A DNA stretch of 64,000 nucleotides, taken from Amoebophrya sp. A120. Lineage: Eukaryota > Sar > Dinophyceae > Syndiniales > Amoebophryaceae. Below, piece after piece: positions 21,202 through 31,764 of the stretch. The position numbers and the translations under genes are program-made. The notes under the pieces were generated by a model, which was not told where the DNA came from, searched no databases, and saw nothing but the letters and a program-made list of their open reading frames with translations. The stretch covers positions 1,160,709-1,224,708 of the forward strand of contig CAJINV010000010.1 in assembly GCA_905178155.1 (NCBI GenBank). Reading direction: 5' to 3'. The stretch's first letter is position 1; each line of letters opens with the position of its first letter.

Positions 21202-23814
21202 CGCCGGCGCGGAGGTGCTGTTTGATAAGTATTCGGTACCAGGGTTCTACCTTCCTGATGGGTAGTTTCTGTCATGTTTACAATTTTTATCACAGAATAG
21301 AGAAAACAGGATGATACTGTAGTGCGACGAGAAGGAACAGAAAGTGGAGTTGAAATATAACTGTTAGCATCGATCGTACTTAACCTAGCCTGCCTTGTAT
21401 AAAAATGTTCAAATTCAATAAACACTTCGTTACGCACGTAGAAGATCGAATAGTACAGAACTCGCCGATTTCATCCTCGTTTCGTTTCGCACACGCAGAG
21501 GAAATTTAAAAGCAAGGCTATGTATCATCTCCTATCTTGTTTACCTTTACTTCATCCTAGTAGCCGAGACTTCTGGGCTTCGAAAAGAAAAAAGACGAGG
21601 CTGTCAGACGAACAAGTAGATTTTAGTTCTTCTTCTTCTTCTTCTAGCGACAGAGTTTATGACCACTATTTTATCGACATATCTGCTTACAATGCGAAGG
21701 AACTTGCATCATGGCAGCATTCTTGTGCTTGCACTGTTGAATTGAAATTCGAATCAAGGTTTCAAACGAAATAATCGAAGTACTAGTACAACAAACGAGT
21801 GTGAAATTAAGTGTGATATTTTGTCTTTTTCAGATTCTAAATCCTGTCAGATCTAGATCGCTCGACGACGAAGCCAAGCTAGGAAAATAATACTGGATGC
21901 TTTTTCTAGTTTGGTTTCGGAGTTTAGTGTCTTATCTGAAAGAACACCAAGACTCCTTTTCCTTTAAATTGAAGCAAGGTCGCGTAAAGTGCTTGCCTCT
22001 TGGGGTAGCCAGTTTTATTGTACAATACTACCCGGTGACCATTTTTATGTTGGAAGATGAAAACATCATCGAGTTCTTGAAGGCTAATGTATTGTCATAA
22101 GGGAAGAAAGAGATAGAGAAACCAAACCAAATAAGAAAAATAAAGCTTCGAATCATAATTTTTCCCAATTAAAAAAACAGTAGAAAACCGCTAAGTTAGA
22201 CTACAACTTAGTTGTTTATTTCGTCTTCATAGCCGCATTGACATTGTGCCTGCGGGCGTGTGCAAGTGCAGAAGCTCTGCTCTCACGAGGAGGGGTTTGA
22301 AAACGATACCACGATTGTCGTACTAGGAGGGAGAAGCAAATAAAGCATAGAATAAACCGACGTCGAGATGATCGCGATACGCAGCACCTGAAGATGATAC
22401 GAAATTCTATGCTCAAGTACCGCCAAGACCTCTTTGCCACTCAACAGCTGCGTACAAACTCTTCTGCACACCTACCTCCATCAAGACTTTAAGTTTCTGG
22501 TGAAGGAAACGATGAATCACCAACGGAAAATAAAATTACAGCTTCACTAAAAAACCATACTATAATTGGCAAAGGGTATAGAAATTGACAAGGAAACAAA
22601 TACAAAAGGATTAAAAGGTCATAGTTTAAAAGACAGCTAGAAAATAAGCAGTACAACCTCCCGTGTGCTTTAGTGTGCTCCGTGTTTGTAAAATCTCAAT
22701 AGAACAACGTCAACTGGTTCAATAGCCGTGAGGGTGGAGGTCCGCGTCTTTGCATTGTATGAGGGAAGAGGTGCACGTGCAAAAATTCACCAACCGGGTT
22801 TCCGGGATGAGACACGCCCCGCGGTTATTGACTATTTGATTTTCTCATCTGCACGTAAGAGAAGACTTTCACTGATAGGTTATTTTTAGCAAAATACATC
22901 AACATCGAAAATCGGGAACACGAAGCTGCCGTGTGAATCGCTGGCCCGCCCGAGATAGAAGATGACAATTGGTGGAGCTCAGTAGTTGAGTTTCTCTCGA
23001 ATAAGATTTTGATTTACGAGTACCTTTGGCGATTCTTGCTTGCCGCCAGTTTTACATTCTGCTGCTTGGTCAGCGGTGAGGCGACTGACTATGATGTTCA
23101 ACACCCGTTATTTGCGAGGTTTATTTGTTTGGGCAGTTGTCGTCGTGTCTGTGCACCACTCCGCCCTAAGATAGTCCCATGATCGGTCAATTAGCTTGTC
23201 CGTCACTCCGTCCGAATTCCTATTCGGTGGGAAGAACTACATGTCAAGAAAACGGGTGACAAGTAGGGGCGTCGCTTATCAATTGAGGAGTAGTTGTACT
23301 TGCACAGTCTCGATTTATTTCACGGGATCGTCGCGCGTCGTGGTCGTGTATCGAAAAAACAAAATCAAAATCGTCTTCGTCCTGTTCTTCGGCACAAGGT
23401 CTTCTACCTTAATCGCGTTGAGTACGTACTACTATCAGTATCTTCACTGAGTATACGGGGAATTCACATTCATCATGAGGTTAATCTCCTGCTTGAGGTT
23501 GAGCAGTAGTAAGCGTACAACGTATTTGGATCTCGAGCCGCCCTGGAGGGGGCACAACGGTGCGAAACATTCCTCATAACGTGAGAAGAACAGCGCGCAA
23601 GGAAGCCAAGAATAAACTGAAATGCACTACTATTGTGACAACATGCGCTATCTAAAACCGTTGAACTAAACAGCAAGAGAAACTACACTAGTGTGAAGAA
23701 GCATTGAGGACACCAGCAGCAGGATAATTTCTTGGCTTGTAGAGTCAAGAACCTGAACCACTTCGCTGAAGCAAAAATACTAGACATAGTACGATCAAAG
23801 CCACGAAACAAAAC
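21202..23814. other. intergenic, AT-rich, no supported gene
   Basis: Only short frames (for example 21520-21774, 23196-23450) without domains. No TIR pair was found. Confidence 0.45.
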
Positions 23815-26720
23815 ATGTTGCGTAGAAGTGTGCACGCCCAGAAGTTGCTCCTTCTCCAGGGAGGGACGGCTAATTACATCCTGTCGTTCGAGTCGCAGCT
23901 GATGACCGCCAGAGCGGTCGACGTGGCGGAGATCGTGGAGAAGCCAGTTACAACAACTTCGGAGATTCAGTTTGACGCGGAGTTTACCGACGCGGTCGTC
24001 GACGGAGAGCAGGACGAGGACCACCACGAAAAAAACACGATGGCAGCGGTATGGCCTGCTCAAACGTTACAATCTCAAACGTTACAACAATAGAATCTGG
24101 AATTTGTATTGCATGAGGAGCATGAGGAACGCAGAGAGAATTGAGCTTTTCGCAATACAAATTTTGCCAGATTTCAGGTGGGTTTGGGACTCCGAAACCT
24201 GTCAAGCGCAATCCTATGGGAGTAGGCTAGATCATGCAGTTCTTGCATCACAGATTTCCAGATTCTATTGTAACGTTTGAGATTGTAAAAACGTCTGAGC
24301 GGGTCATAAGCGGCGAGCGCCGTCCTCGATTTGAATCAACCGGAGGAGAAGGAAGCTGCGTGGGATGTGACCTATCGGGAGTTCAACAGCGGCACTACTC
24401 GCACCTTGACCGAGGATGAGCGCCTTGCATTCTTCGCGCCCCCGTCGGAGGATGACAAGGAGCCGGGCGTGCGTGTATCATCTTCCTCTTCGGGGAGCGG
24501 GGACTTTGCCAGAATTTCCAACGCCACGATGGAGTGCGCGGACAAGGAGGCGCAGGCCAAGTGGTGCGCGTGCAAGACCAAGACGTCGAACTTTGATGAC
24601 CACGGCTCCGGAGAATGCTTGCTGGACCCGAATGTAGTTCCGATCGTCGACCTACAGCTCTTGCATGGAACGCCGGGGCGCTGCTGGGGACCGACAAACT
24701 GCGTGACAAACTGCTGGGGATTCTGCATGACAAACTGCGCTTCTGCATCACAGAAAAACGCAGATCTTGGGTAACGTGCATGACAGATTTAAGAGTCATG
24801 CCAGACAAGCATGACAAACATGAATTCTTCCAGACGGGACACATCACGGTCAACGCCGAGAAAACCGGAATGATCCGCAGCAGTCTTACCTGCAACTACG
24901 ACGGCCTATCAAATGTAAAAATGTCTGGGTCTGGAAGAGTGTGAACTTGTCATGCAGGTTTTCCATGTCCCTTGAGGTCTGGAATGCGGGACCTAGCATG
25001 ACAGAGTCTGTGAGCAGGTCTCTATCGTGCCTATCCTGCATGAGAAACTCCCTCCCAACTTGGTCGAAAGTGGACAGCTTTTGGCACTCATGCAACACAG
25101 ACTTTTGCATGATTCGGATTTAGCATGACAAGTTGCAATCTTCCAGACCCAGACATTTTTACAGTTGATACGAGCCTCCGGCGTCATCCAACGCCGAGAA
25201 AACCGGAGTCCGCAGCAGCCTTACCTGCAAGTACGACGGCCTATCAAATGTAAAAATGTCTGGGTCTGGAAGAGTGTGAACTTGTCATGCAGGTTTTCCA
25301 TGTCCCTTGAGGTCTGGAATGCGGGACCTAGCATGACAGAGTCTGTGAGCAGGTCTCTCTCGTGCCTATCCTGCATGAGAAACTCCCTCCCAACTTGGTC
25401 GAAAGTGGACAGCTTTTGGCACTCATGCAACACAGACTTTTGCATGATTCGGATTTAGCATGACAAGTTGCAATCTTCCAGACCCAGACATTTTTACAGT
25501 TGATACGGCCCCATGGATTACAAGTGCGAGCCTCCGGCTATGGGGTTCTCAGACGTTACATTCTCAACTGTTACATGATAGATTTGTCATGCAAAATGAG
25601 CATGACCCGCCAGACGAGCAAGCTGCTTCGCATGCCAAATTCTCCGAAGGGCTAAATAGCACTGTAGTCCGCGCCAAGCCTGTAATGCAAGACGCGCAAG
25701 ATTCTCCCTCTTATCTGTGCTAGTCTTGCATTACAAATTCATGTAACAGTTGAGAATGTAACGTTTGAGAACGCCATACCGGCGTCATCCTCCACCCAGT
25801 CCCAGTCGAGTTCTTCTTCCAGCTATCAAATGTAAAAGTGTCTGGGTCTGGGAACTTGTGATGCTGGGTAGCCTCTCATGATGAGGCTACAAATGCTGGC
25901 TCAGCATGACAAGTTTTTGAGCTCCTAGGTGTTGCCTATTCTGCATGACAAACTGCGCTTCTGCATCACAGAAAAACGCAGATCTTGGGTAACGTGCATG
26001 ACAGATTTAAGAGTCATGCCAGACAAGCATGACAAACATGAATTCTTCCAGACCCAGACATTTTTACAGTTGATACCAGCCCCTGCAGCTGCCAGGACGG
26101 CGCTTGCGTGCTGTCATCGACGGACGCGGGGGGCGTGTGCTACACGAGCTTCGACAAAGTATCAAAACTGAAAACGTCTGGGTCTGGAAGATCGCAAAAA
26201 ATTGTCATGCGCTTCGCCTTTGCACCTGGAAGAAAGTCGTGTGGAATTCTGCAGACGCGCACAGTTGTAGAGCATGACAAGGTCTGCAGAGGCTTCTCTA
26301 CTTGCGTTATTTGCATGAGAAGCAGAAATAATGCCCGTTTCGACAGACAACTTCTTCTGAAAAGCGCTCTGCTACTAAATACAGATTTTTCTTCATCTTG
26401 TTCACTCGTCGAGACTCAGACTCACACACAAGTTTGTATCCCGCCTCTAGGTCCAGACAATTTTGCAATGCATCAAGATCGTGTGGCTACAAAAGCGCGT
26501 TCACAATGTGGACGATGCGGACGGGGATCGACAGGTGGATACGGTGAAGAAGTATGACGGAAGGCGACAGAATATGATTCCTGGGGTTGTAAAACTAATT
26601 GTCAACACGCTAAAGAAAAAAAGTGGAGTCATCAAACAAACTGTCGCCCAGAGGTGCTCGCGCGTTGTGGTGGTCATGCCATTCGTGCTTGTAGCGAAAG
26701 CCTATGATGAACCAAAATGA
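23815..26720 (+). CDS. cysteine-rich protein with duplicated module
   Basis: Starts at ATG 23815. Exons recognisable through TSD joins are 23815-24049, 24314 to about 24693, then short exons around 24840-24906, 25176-25241, 25511-25538, 25784-25823, 26081-26159 and 26473-26720. The product has a low-complexity acidic N-terminal third, then Cys-rich stretches: KWCACKTKTSNFDDHGSGEC, SSLTCNYDG, SSLTCKYDGPMDYKCEPPAS and SPCSCQDGACVLSS. The LTCxYDG and CxCQDGxC patterns recall sushi or EGF-like extracellular modules, but no module is complete enough to be sure. No signal peptide is obvious. The SSLTC exon and its introner are tandemly duplicated. The final frame runs through the dispersed repeat R1 to a stop at 26720, which may be a truncation. 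Exons further on (26969-27638) may belong to the same gene. Confidence 0.55.
24050..24308 (+). mobile_element. introner, family D variant
   Basis: 259 bp, TATGGCCTGCTCAAACGTTAC with an added ACAATCTCAAACG, and the complementary right end finishing GGGTCATA. The TSD AGCGG is perfect. The join continues into SAVLDLNQPEEK. Confidence 0.9.
24694..24836 (+). mobile_element. truncated introner, family A (right part)
   Basis: About 130 bp match the right half of the copy at 25824-26075 (CTGCGCTTCTGCATCACAG and neighbours), ending TTCTTCCAGACGGGACA without a full TIR. No left TIR exists. The frame stays open through it, so it may be read as exon. Confidence 0.65.
24840..25182 (+). repeat. tandem duplication, copy 1 (exon + introner)
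   Basis: The segment GCCGAGAAAACCGGA...LTCNYDG exon, the family A introner and CGAGCCTCCGGCGTCATCC matches 25189-25510 plus downstream flank almost base for base. The right flank lacks about 21 bp that are present in copy 2. Confidence 0.88.
24907..25170 (+). mobile_element. introner, family A (duplicated copy 1)
   Basis: 264 bp, TATCAAATGTAAAAATGTC...GACATTTTTACAGTTGATA. The left flank is CGGCC and the right flank CGAGC. Its body differs from the copy at 25242 by very few bases. Confidence 0.93.
25189..25510 (+). repeat. tandem duplication, copy 2 (exon + introner)
   Basis: Encodes NAEKTGVRSSLTCKYDG and carries the same family A introner as copy 1. Few differences separate the two, mostly in the exon, so the duplication looks recent. 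Confidence 0.88.
25242..25505 (+). mobile_element. introner, family A (duplicated copy 2)
   Basis: 264 bp with perfect TSD CGGCC on both sides. The join reads CKYDG-PMDYKCEPPA. Confidence 0.95.
25539..25778 (+). mobile_element. introner, family D, with empty paralogous site
   Basis: 240 bp, TATGGGGTTCTCAGACGTTA...ACGTTTGAGAACGCCATA, perfect TSD CCGGC. The tandem paralogue at 25171-25189 reads CGAGCCTCCGGCGTCATCC with one CCGGC and no insert. Confidence 0.97.
25824..26075 (+). mobile_element. introner, family A
   Basis: 252 bp, TATCAAATGTAAAAGTGTC...GACATTTTTACAGTTGATA, perfect TSD CCAGC. The join runs from a Ser-rich stretch into SPCSCQDGACVLSS. Confidence 0.94.
26160..26472 (+). mobile_element. 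introner, family A, degenerate
   Basis: About 313 bp, left TATCAAAACTGAAAACGTCT, right CCAGACAATTTTGCAATGCA. The right end lacks the final ATA and the TSD is imperfect (CAAAG/TCAAG). Removal gives YTSFDK-IVWLQKRV. Confidence 0.8.
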
Positions 26721-26728
26721 TTCTTTTC
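26565..26728. repeat. dispersed repeat R1, copy 1
   Basis: Shares GTAGCGAAAGCC, GAACCAAAATGATTCTTTTC and an upstream stretch (AGAGGTGCTCGCGCGTTG type) with copies at 28236, 31765, 33826 and 35083. Plus-strand frames through it end VAKAYDEPK-stop here and VAKASGEPK-stop in others. Confidence 0.8.
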
Positions 26729-26737
26729 TGCCACAGG

Positions 26738-26968
26738 TCGGCAGTGAGGCAGATTGTGAGCCTATTTAGGGTTTGGGCTAGAGCTACTAAAGGAGCATGA
26801 CAGAAGCAGTCTTCTGTGCCCAAACAGCATGACAAATTGGATTCCGGGGCTCCGGAAATTTGTCATGCGCCGCTTGGAAATTGGGCTTCCAACTGGTATC
26901 CGCTTTGTGCATGACAAATCATTTCAACTTTGTCGATTTCAACTCTGACACATCCATATGAGGCGGGG
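26738..26968 (+). mobile_element. introner, family E, left end lost
   Basis: The body and right end (CATTTCAACTTTGTCGATTT then CTCTGACACATCCATA) match family E copies at 53015 and 56708. The left TIR is replaced by repeat R1, ending TTTTCTGCCACAG. Confidence 0.8.
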
Positions 26969-27638
26969 ATCTTACGGCGCCGGAGTTCCTTCAATTGGCG
27001 GCGAAGCGTTTCCTTCAGCGACATCCTCGAAGAAGAAGTCTCGAGCAGCAACCTATCAAAAGGAAAAATCCCCCCTCCCCATATCGAAAACGAAATTTGT
27101 GATGCTGTATTTGAGTACACAAATCAGATCTGTCTTGCAGAAAGTGCTTGGCGGAATTTTCTAAGCCTGTTTGAATGTGCAGAAGGCTAGCAATAAGGCA
27201 TGACAAACAGGTTTACAGTAGTCAAAAGCGCATGACAGACTGGAGGCTGTGGAATGCGCCACATTGCTCCCATTACCCTACAGGCAAGACAGAGGGTATT
27301 TGTGACCACAAATCAGCATCACAAATTTCCTTTTCGATATGGGGAGGGGGGATTTTTCCTTTTGATACAACCCTGTCAGCTCTTTGCCGGCCGCACAAAC
27401 GGTGGTCGGGGGCGGTGATAGAACGCACGCGAGTAGTACTCTTTGGAGGGCGGAGACCTCGAGTAGTAGAGGTGGACCAACTACAGGTCACGACGCTTTA
27501 CTTGGTGGCTTTGAGATGCAAGACATGACAAGCCCGCCGTCGGGTACTCGGAGTAGTTCAAGAACTTCTCCTCGCGGAGCTATCCCCTTGAATTGCACAC
27601 GCCCACGCCCGAGCGTCGCTGCAAGTGCATCGAAGTAG
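26969..27638 (+). CDS. downstream exons, Ser-rich, gene boundary unclear
   Basis: Two exons, 26969-27053 and 27373-27638, join in frame when the family H introner is removed (EEEVSSSN-PVSSLPAAQTVV). The product is Arg- and Ser-rich, with no domain or signal recognised, and ends at TGA/TAG near 27638. It may be the continuation of the Cys-rich gene above, interrupted by the R1 plus truncated family E insertion, or a separate fragment. An alternative frame after an AG at about 27554 reads SYPLELHTPTPERRCKCIEV and would prolong a Cys-rich protein toward the exon at 27967. Confidence 0.4.
27054..27367 (+). mobile_element. introner, family H, near-perfect long TIRs
   Basis: 314 bp. The first 53 bp (TATCAAAAGGAAAAATCCCC onward) match the reverse complement of the last 53 bp with one difference. 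The TSD CAACC is perfect. This is the youngest-looking copy in the window. Confidence 0.97.
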
Positions 27639-27966
27639 CAAAAAACGTTAAACCGAACGAACGAATTTTTATGACACTGCGCAAGCCTCTCCTTTTCTCA
27701 AATAAGGTCTGTCATGGAATGAAACGCCCAAAGCAGGAGCACTTGCTTCCTTGCACTACTTATGCTTTTCCTCACAAGCTGGGGCTCCGGCCCAGATAGC
27801 ATTAGCCAGAGGGCATGCAAGTTCGATGATGACGAAATCTATGTTCTGCAATGCAAATGAAGCTTCATCTAAGTACACTTGGTTTTGCTTCTGCCACTCT
27901 CAGTTGCTGCTGCTTTTGTTTTGTTTCGTAACATTCCAACGAGGCACATCAGGAGAGGAAGCTATA

Positions 27967-28133
27967 GAATACCATACTGCATGACTACGAGTGCAAAGTA
28001 CATGAAAATGAAGAAGCGACTGCGACAAAGTGCTCCATCGCCCGAGCAGACGAGAAACAGGAAGGCCAGAAGTTCTGGTACCACGTCACTTGCACTGGCC
28101 CCGACGAGTACACTCCACCTGACCCCTCCAAGT
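27967..28133 (+). CDS. Cys-rich exon, partial gene
   Basis: After an AG at 27966 one frame reads HDYECKVHENEEATATKCSI and then ends KFWYHVTCTGPDEYTPPDPS-K-stop at about 28133. Spacing of the Cys residues and the lack of low-complexity sequence suggest a real exon of a secreted-type protein. Upstream exons are not identified. They may be among the 27550-27640 frames. No domain is recognised. Confidence 0.4.
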
Positions 28134-28235
28134 AGAATTGGAGGCGATCGAATCGGAGAAGCGAATCAAACCGACAAGCGACAACAAGATGACGCGCAAC
28201 TAAAAATCGCAACGCAAATAAACATGTGTCATTTT

Positions 28236-28326
28236 TCAGAGATGCTCGCGCGTTCCGTTGGGGTGGTCATGCCATTCATCGTGCTTGTAGCGAAAGCCTC
28301 TGGTGAACCAAAATGATTCTTTTCTG
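28236..28326. repeat. dispersed repeat R1, copy 2
   Basis: Contains GATGCTCGCGCGTTCCGTTG, then CTTGTAGCGAAAGCCTCTGG and GAACCAAAATGATTCTTTTC. The identity with copy 4 continues past the repeat to 28384. Confidence 0.82.
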
Positions 28327-28340
28327 CTGACGAAAAAAAC

Positions 28341-28772
28341 ATGTTGTGCTTCTCGAACTTCTACTCCTTCGGGGTGAAAGTCATTCTCTTCCTCCAGTTC
28401 CTCTTCTTCGTCATCACGGCGGGTTATCCAGTGTAAATATGTCACGATCATACAACACGAAAGCAGGATGAAGGTGTGCATGATGTCGATGTGTGGATTT
28501 TTTGAGAGCCACAGTCGTCAGCATCTATAATTAGCAGAGGATCGATGAAGATGAACAAGAGCTGCATAGTACAGGAAATATGCATGCCAGATCTGCAGTA
28601 GGTACTACTGTCGTAGTATGACCATGACAAATTTGCATTGCATACCTGGTTGGACCCGGAGCAGAAGTCGTCCTCGTCCGAAATTCCGTTTTATCAAGGC
28701 GAAAAACACGTTCAAGAACTCACCACCAGTTACTCAAACAAGAATAAGATAAAGGGCGCTCAAGTTCTTTGA
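28341..28772 (+). CDS. small secreted or tail-anchored protein
   Basis: ATG 28341 lies just downstream of repeat R1. Exons 28341-28424 and 28650-28772 encode 68 aa. Residues 12-26 are strongly hydrophobic (VKVILFLQFLFFVITAG) and look like a signal peptide or single membrane anchor. The remaining 40 residues are polar, with a Ser/Glu run (LDPEQKSSSSEIPFYQGEKH) and a Lys-rich end. No family is recognised. The first 43 bp of this ORF are duplicated at about 33893, where the frame soon stops. The single intron is an introner of a type seen only here. Confidence 0.45.
28425..28644 (+). mobile_element. introner, family J (single copy)
   Basis: Left TATCCAGTGTAAATATGTCA and right TGACCATGACAAATTTG...CATA pair imperfectly (roughly three quarters of 35 bp). 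Flanks are CGGGT/CCTGG. Removal of 225 bp keeps the frame. Confidence 0.7.
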
Positions 28773-29100
28773 TTGATTCTTTCGCGTCGTCGTTGTGCAG
28801 TGCTTTGATGTGTTTCGGCGCATCGAGAAATTCCCTGTAGTCAGAACGGGGAGGACAGCCACAAACTCGGACTCTATTATGCTGCTGCACAACTCTCTCT
28901 TTTCTATGCTTTCAACATTTGATGTCAGACGAAACGCCCGGAGTACGCCATACTTCCTGGCAAGGATTTGCATGACCGCGACAAGTTGTGGCTACTACTC
29001 CAACTGAGATATCAATAGGGTTACAGTACATGCAGCATGGCTTCTATGAAATATGACTTCATGATACAAAAAAAATGGCTTCTATATTCTTGTCATTCTT
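28773..29100. other. intergenic, no supported gene
   Basis: Short frames exist on both strands (28795-29007 plus and 28734-28973 minus overlap each other), with nothing to prefer either. Confidence 0.4.
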
Positions 29101-29695
29101 ACTCCGAAAGCGGGGGTCCTAGGGTCCGGGTTGCCGAACCCGTGCAGAATTTGCGGGGAACTTGGCTGCGGATTTTTCTCGTCTAGAATATTAAAGCCCG
29201 CCCGCGGCCTTTTGCAAATGATCACAATCATGCAGCGCGCCGCGATAGGGAGGCGGGCTTTCGCATGGAGACTCCCGCCGACGCCTGCGATTGCTAGGCA
29301 AAGATGATACCACAGCCTCGCAAAGATGATACCACAGCACCATCGTGTAACGTGCGTTACACGGTGGCCCGCTGTTATTTGCTTCTCTTGGCGTTGCCCG
29401 GCCTTTCCAAGGTAGAAAGGCCTGCTTTTGGCGTGTCCATGGCACCGTCGTGAGTAAGGTTAGCCACGATGGAGATGCGCTTGCTTGTTTTCGCAGCTTC
29501 GGGCGCAGGGCCATACGCCCGGGACAGGCGGCCGGAGAGAGTGGCTGACGACTCCACATGCATGCCGGAGCCCCACCAGGATAGGGTAGCTTCCAGCTGC
29601 GCGGCCCGGTTTCTTTCGGGGCTTGTGCATGGGTTGCCACGGTTGTAGCCTGGGGCCCTAATATCCAAGAGAACCGGCCACGGCTCTCAAGCTCC

Positions 29696-29762
29696 GGAAC
29701 TTGGCTCAGAACTTGTTCCAGAACTTTTTCCAGAACATGTCCCAGAACTTGTCTCGGAAAGA
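29696..29762. repeat. 12-bp tandem array GAACTTGTYCCA
   Basis: Five to six imperfect 12-bp units in a row (GAACTTGTTCCA, GAACTTTTTCCA, GAACATGTCCCA, GAACTTGTCTCG). Confidence 0.8.
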
Positions 29763-30154
29763 TCGAGGACGCAGCTTGATCTTTCCTCAAGGTGAGACGC
29801 CCGCCAGCTAGACCCGAGTGAGAGGGGCAAGGCGCCGCTGGCTCGCCTGCCAGGCTGCGGCTACTTTCTTGGTTAGCGAGCAGCGCCCCTCCTCGCCTTC
29901 GTGCCCTATTAATAGCGGAGGCGCGCCATTCTGCCTGCCCTTGCTTCAAGCAGCTTCTGTTTTGTTTGTCATGTTGACGCCCCCCGCGGAGAGGACTTCT
30001 TTTTCTTGTAGTTTGGGTTAGCTCTGTCCATTTGGTATGCCGCTACTGGCCTGCCGATCGGTGCGTGGGTGCTCTTTTTCTTTCAGAGCTGTGGTCGGGC
30101 CTTTACTTGGTCCCCCGCAACTTCTTTGGGGATTCGACGCGAGGAGGCTTCCTC

Positions 30155-30228
30155 CGGAGCTTTCTCCGGAACTTGCTCAGAACTTGGTAAGGACTTGCCC
30201 AAAACTTGTCTCGGAAGTTGCCCAGACT
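30155..30228. repeat. 12-bp array, same orientation
   Basis: Units GAACTTGCTCA, GAACTTGGTAAG, GACTTGCCCAAA, ACTTGTCTCGGA. Faces the opposite-orientation array at 30325-30410. Confidence 0.7.
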
Positions 30229-30324
30229 TTTTTTTTTTGGCGTTTTTGGCGCGTTTTCTTTTCTCGTTTCACGGTGGGGCAGCCAATTTTCCGCTTTCTC
30301 TTTTGTGGCTCACGAAAAAAGTTT

Positions 30325-30410
30325 GGGCAAGTTCCAAACAAGTTCTGGGACAAGTTCTCAGACAAGGGCTCAGACAAAGTCTCAGGCATGTTCCGGGAAG
30401 GTTCCGAAAT
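30325..30410. repeat. 12-bp array, inverted orientation
   Basis: Units CAAGTTCTGGGA, CAAGTTCTCAGA, CAAGGGCTCAGA, CAAAGTCTCAGG, CATGTTCCGGGA. It could pair with the array at 30155-30228 across about 100 nt. A short further copy lies at 31382-31415. Confidence 0.75.
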
Positions 30411-30961
30411 GAGTCCCGGGGCAAGTTTCCGAGCAATGAGCCTCCAGGGGAGGTAGGTTGGCCCGGAACAAGGCCCGGGGCAGGCTCCTGCGCAGGCGTC
30501 CCGCGAGCAAGGTGCCCCTCGGGGGGTATTTGTGGAAATAGCTAGCCCCGCCGAGGGGGCCACGAGGGTGGTCCGGGCCCTGTCTTTGTCGGCGAGGGTG
30601 CTTCGCATCGTCGAACCGAAGTGCCGGCCTTCGGCACCGCCAGCCGCCGACGTGCGTTTTGATGGGAGCGTCGCTGTGGTTTGATCCGGTTCGGGGGCCT
30701 CGCAACCCTAAAGCGGCCAGAGGGCCACCCCGGGGGTTTTTGGGTTTCTGAAGGAGGGCAGGCTGCGGGGTGTCACGGCATCGGTGGTCGCCTGGGTGTT
30801 GGCTCGGCGCAGCCTGCCAAGCCTGCCCCCCTCTCGGCGCCCGGCGTGGATGGGCCGGCCCCCGTCGTCGGGCCGGCGGTCCCGCCGAGGATTATTTTGT
30901 TGTCATCGCACGCGCCCCCGAAACGCTTTGTTTTATCGCATTCCAGCAAACGAAGCCGCGT

Positions 30962-30991
30962 GCCATCGTGTAACGCGCGTTACACGATGGC
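30962..30991. repeat. 30-bp perfect palindrome
   Basis: GCCATCGTGTAACGC is followed directly by its reverse complement. A decayed version lies at about 29338-29366. Confidence 0.85.
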
Positions 30992-31764
30992 GCTCTCCCT
31001 TCATCGTGTCTCCTGCTGCGCTGGTGTGGCATGTTCCCGGCCGTAGACGCGCTGTCTCGCCACAGGGCGACACTCGCTCTCGCGCTCCCCCTCCGGTGCA
31101 ACACCTCAAAGAAAGGCCTCCCTTCTTGTCGTGCCCACAGCCGCGAGCACGGACGGGCGCTCGGCTGTGGGGAAGCATGCTGCATCGTGCTCATCTTCGG
31201 TTGATGTGCAAGCGTGTTGACGTAGCGCTTGGCCGTCGCTTAGGTGGTTCGTCTTGGTGGGTTGCTGTCTCGCACCAACGTGCAGCCGGCATCCACTTGA
31301 GCAGTATAGACCGGCGGGAGGTTGGGCCCTCGTTGCCTGGAACCCCGGTGCCCTCTTGTGTTGCCCCAACCGGAAACCGGCCCGACAAGTTCTGCGCAAG
31401 TTCTGGGCAAGTTCGGCACCCCATACATCTAGACCCATGCTTTCGGAGTAATGTCATTCTCATTTTTATTATTTTTTTCCTTCCAGAGGCAACGGCTTTT
31501 TGTGTTTCTTTTTCGCCTGTTAGTTCTGCCACTGTGCCTGTTGCTGGTGCTCCTATCCCTCAAATCAATGACACGAAAACCGAGGGAGTTGTAATACACC
31601 ATATCACACGAGCCGTGGGAATGGGGGTGCGGACCGTGGCCTAGTTCTTGCCAACGGGACGTTCTCGAGGAAGATCAAGATCCACATGGGTCCACAATCG
31701 TGTGCGGCTACGCGTGAGTGGATTAGCATTCGCTTTGGTGAGAAGTTAAGCGACAGAATAATAT

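Larger units (their letters stand above)
29101..31764. repeat. GC-rich repeat block
   Basis: Sharp rise in GC compared with both sides. It contains a duplicated GCAAAGATGATACCACAGC (about 29299-29336), two palindromes based on ATCGTGTAACG, and four arrays of a 12-bp unit. Long frames on both strands (29191-29949 minus, 30784-31644 plus) overlap other frames, translate the repeats themselves and hold no domain. No introner occurs here, unlike the genes. Confidence 0.65.

Noticed and set aside
29191-29949. 252-codon minus-strand frame
   Set aside because: It translates the 12-bp array (QVLGHVLEKVLEQVLSQV) and the palindromes. The period of 12 keeps frames open by chance. No family is recognised.
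30784-31644. 286-codon plus-strand frame
   Set aside because: Same GC-rich repeat block, overlapped by long minus-strand frames. No coding signal beyond openness.
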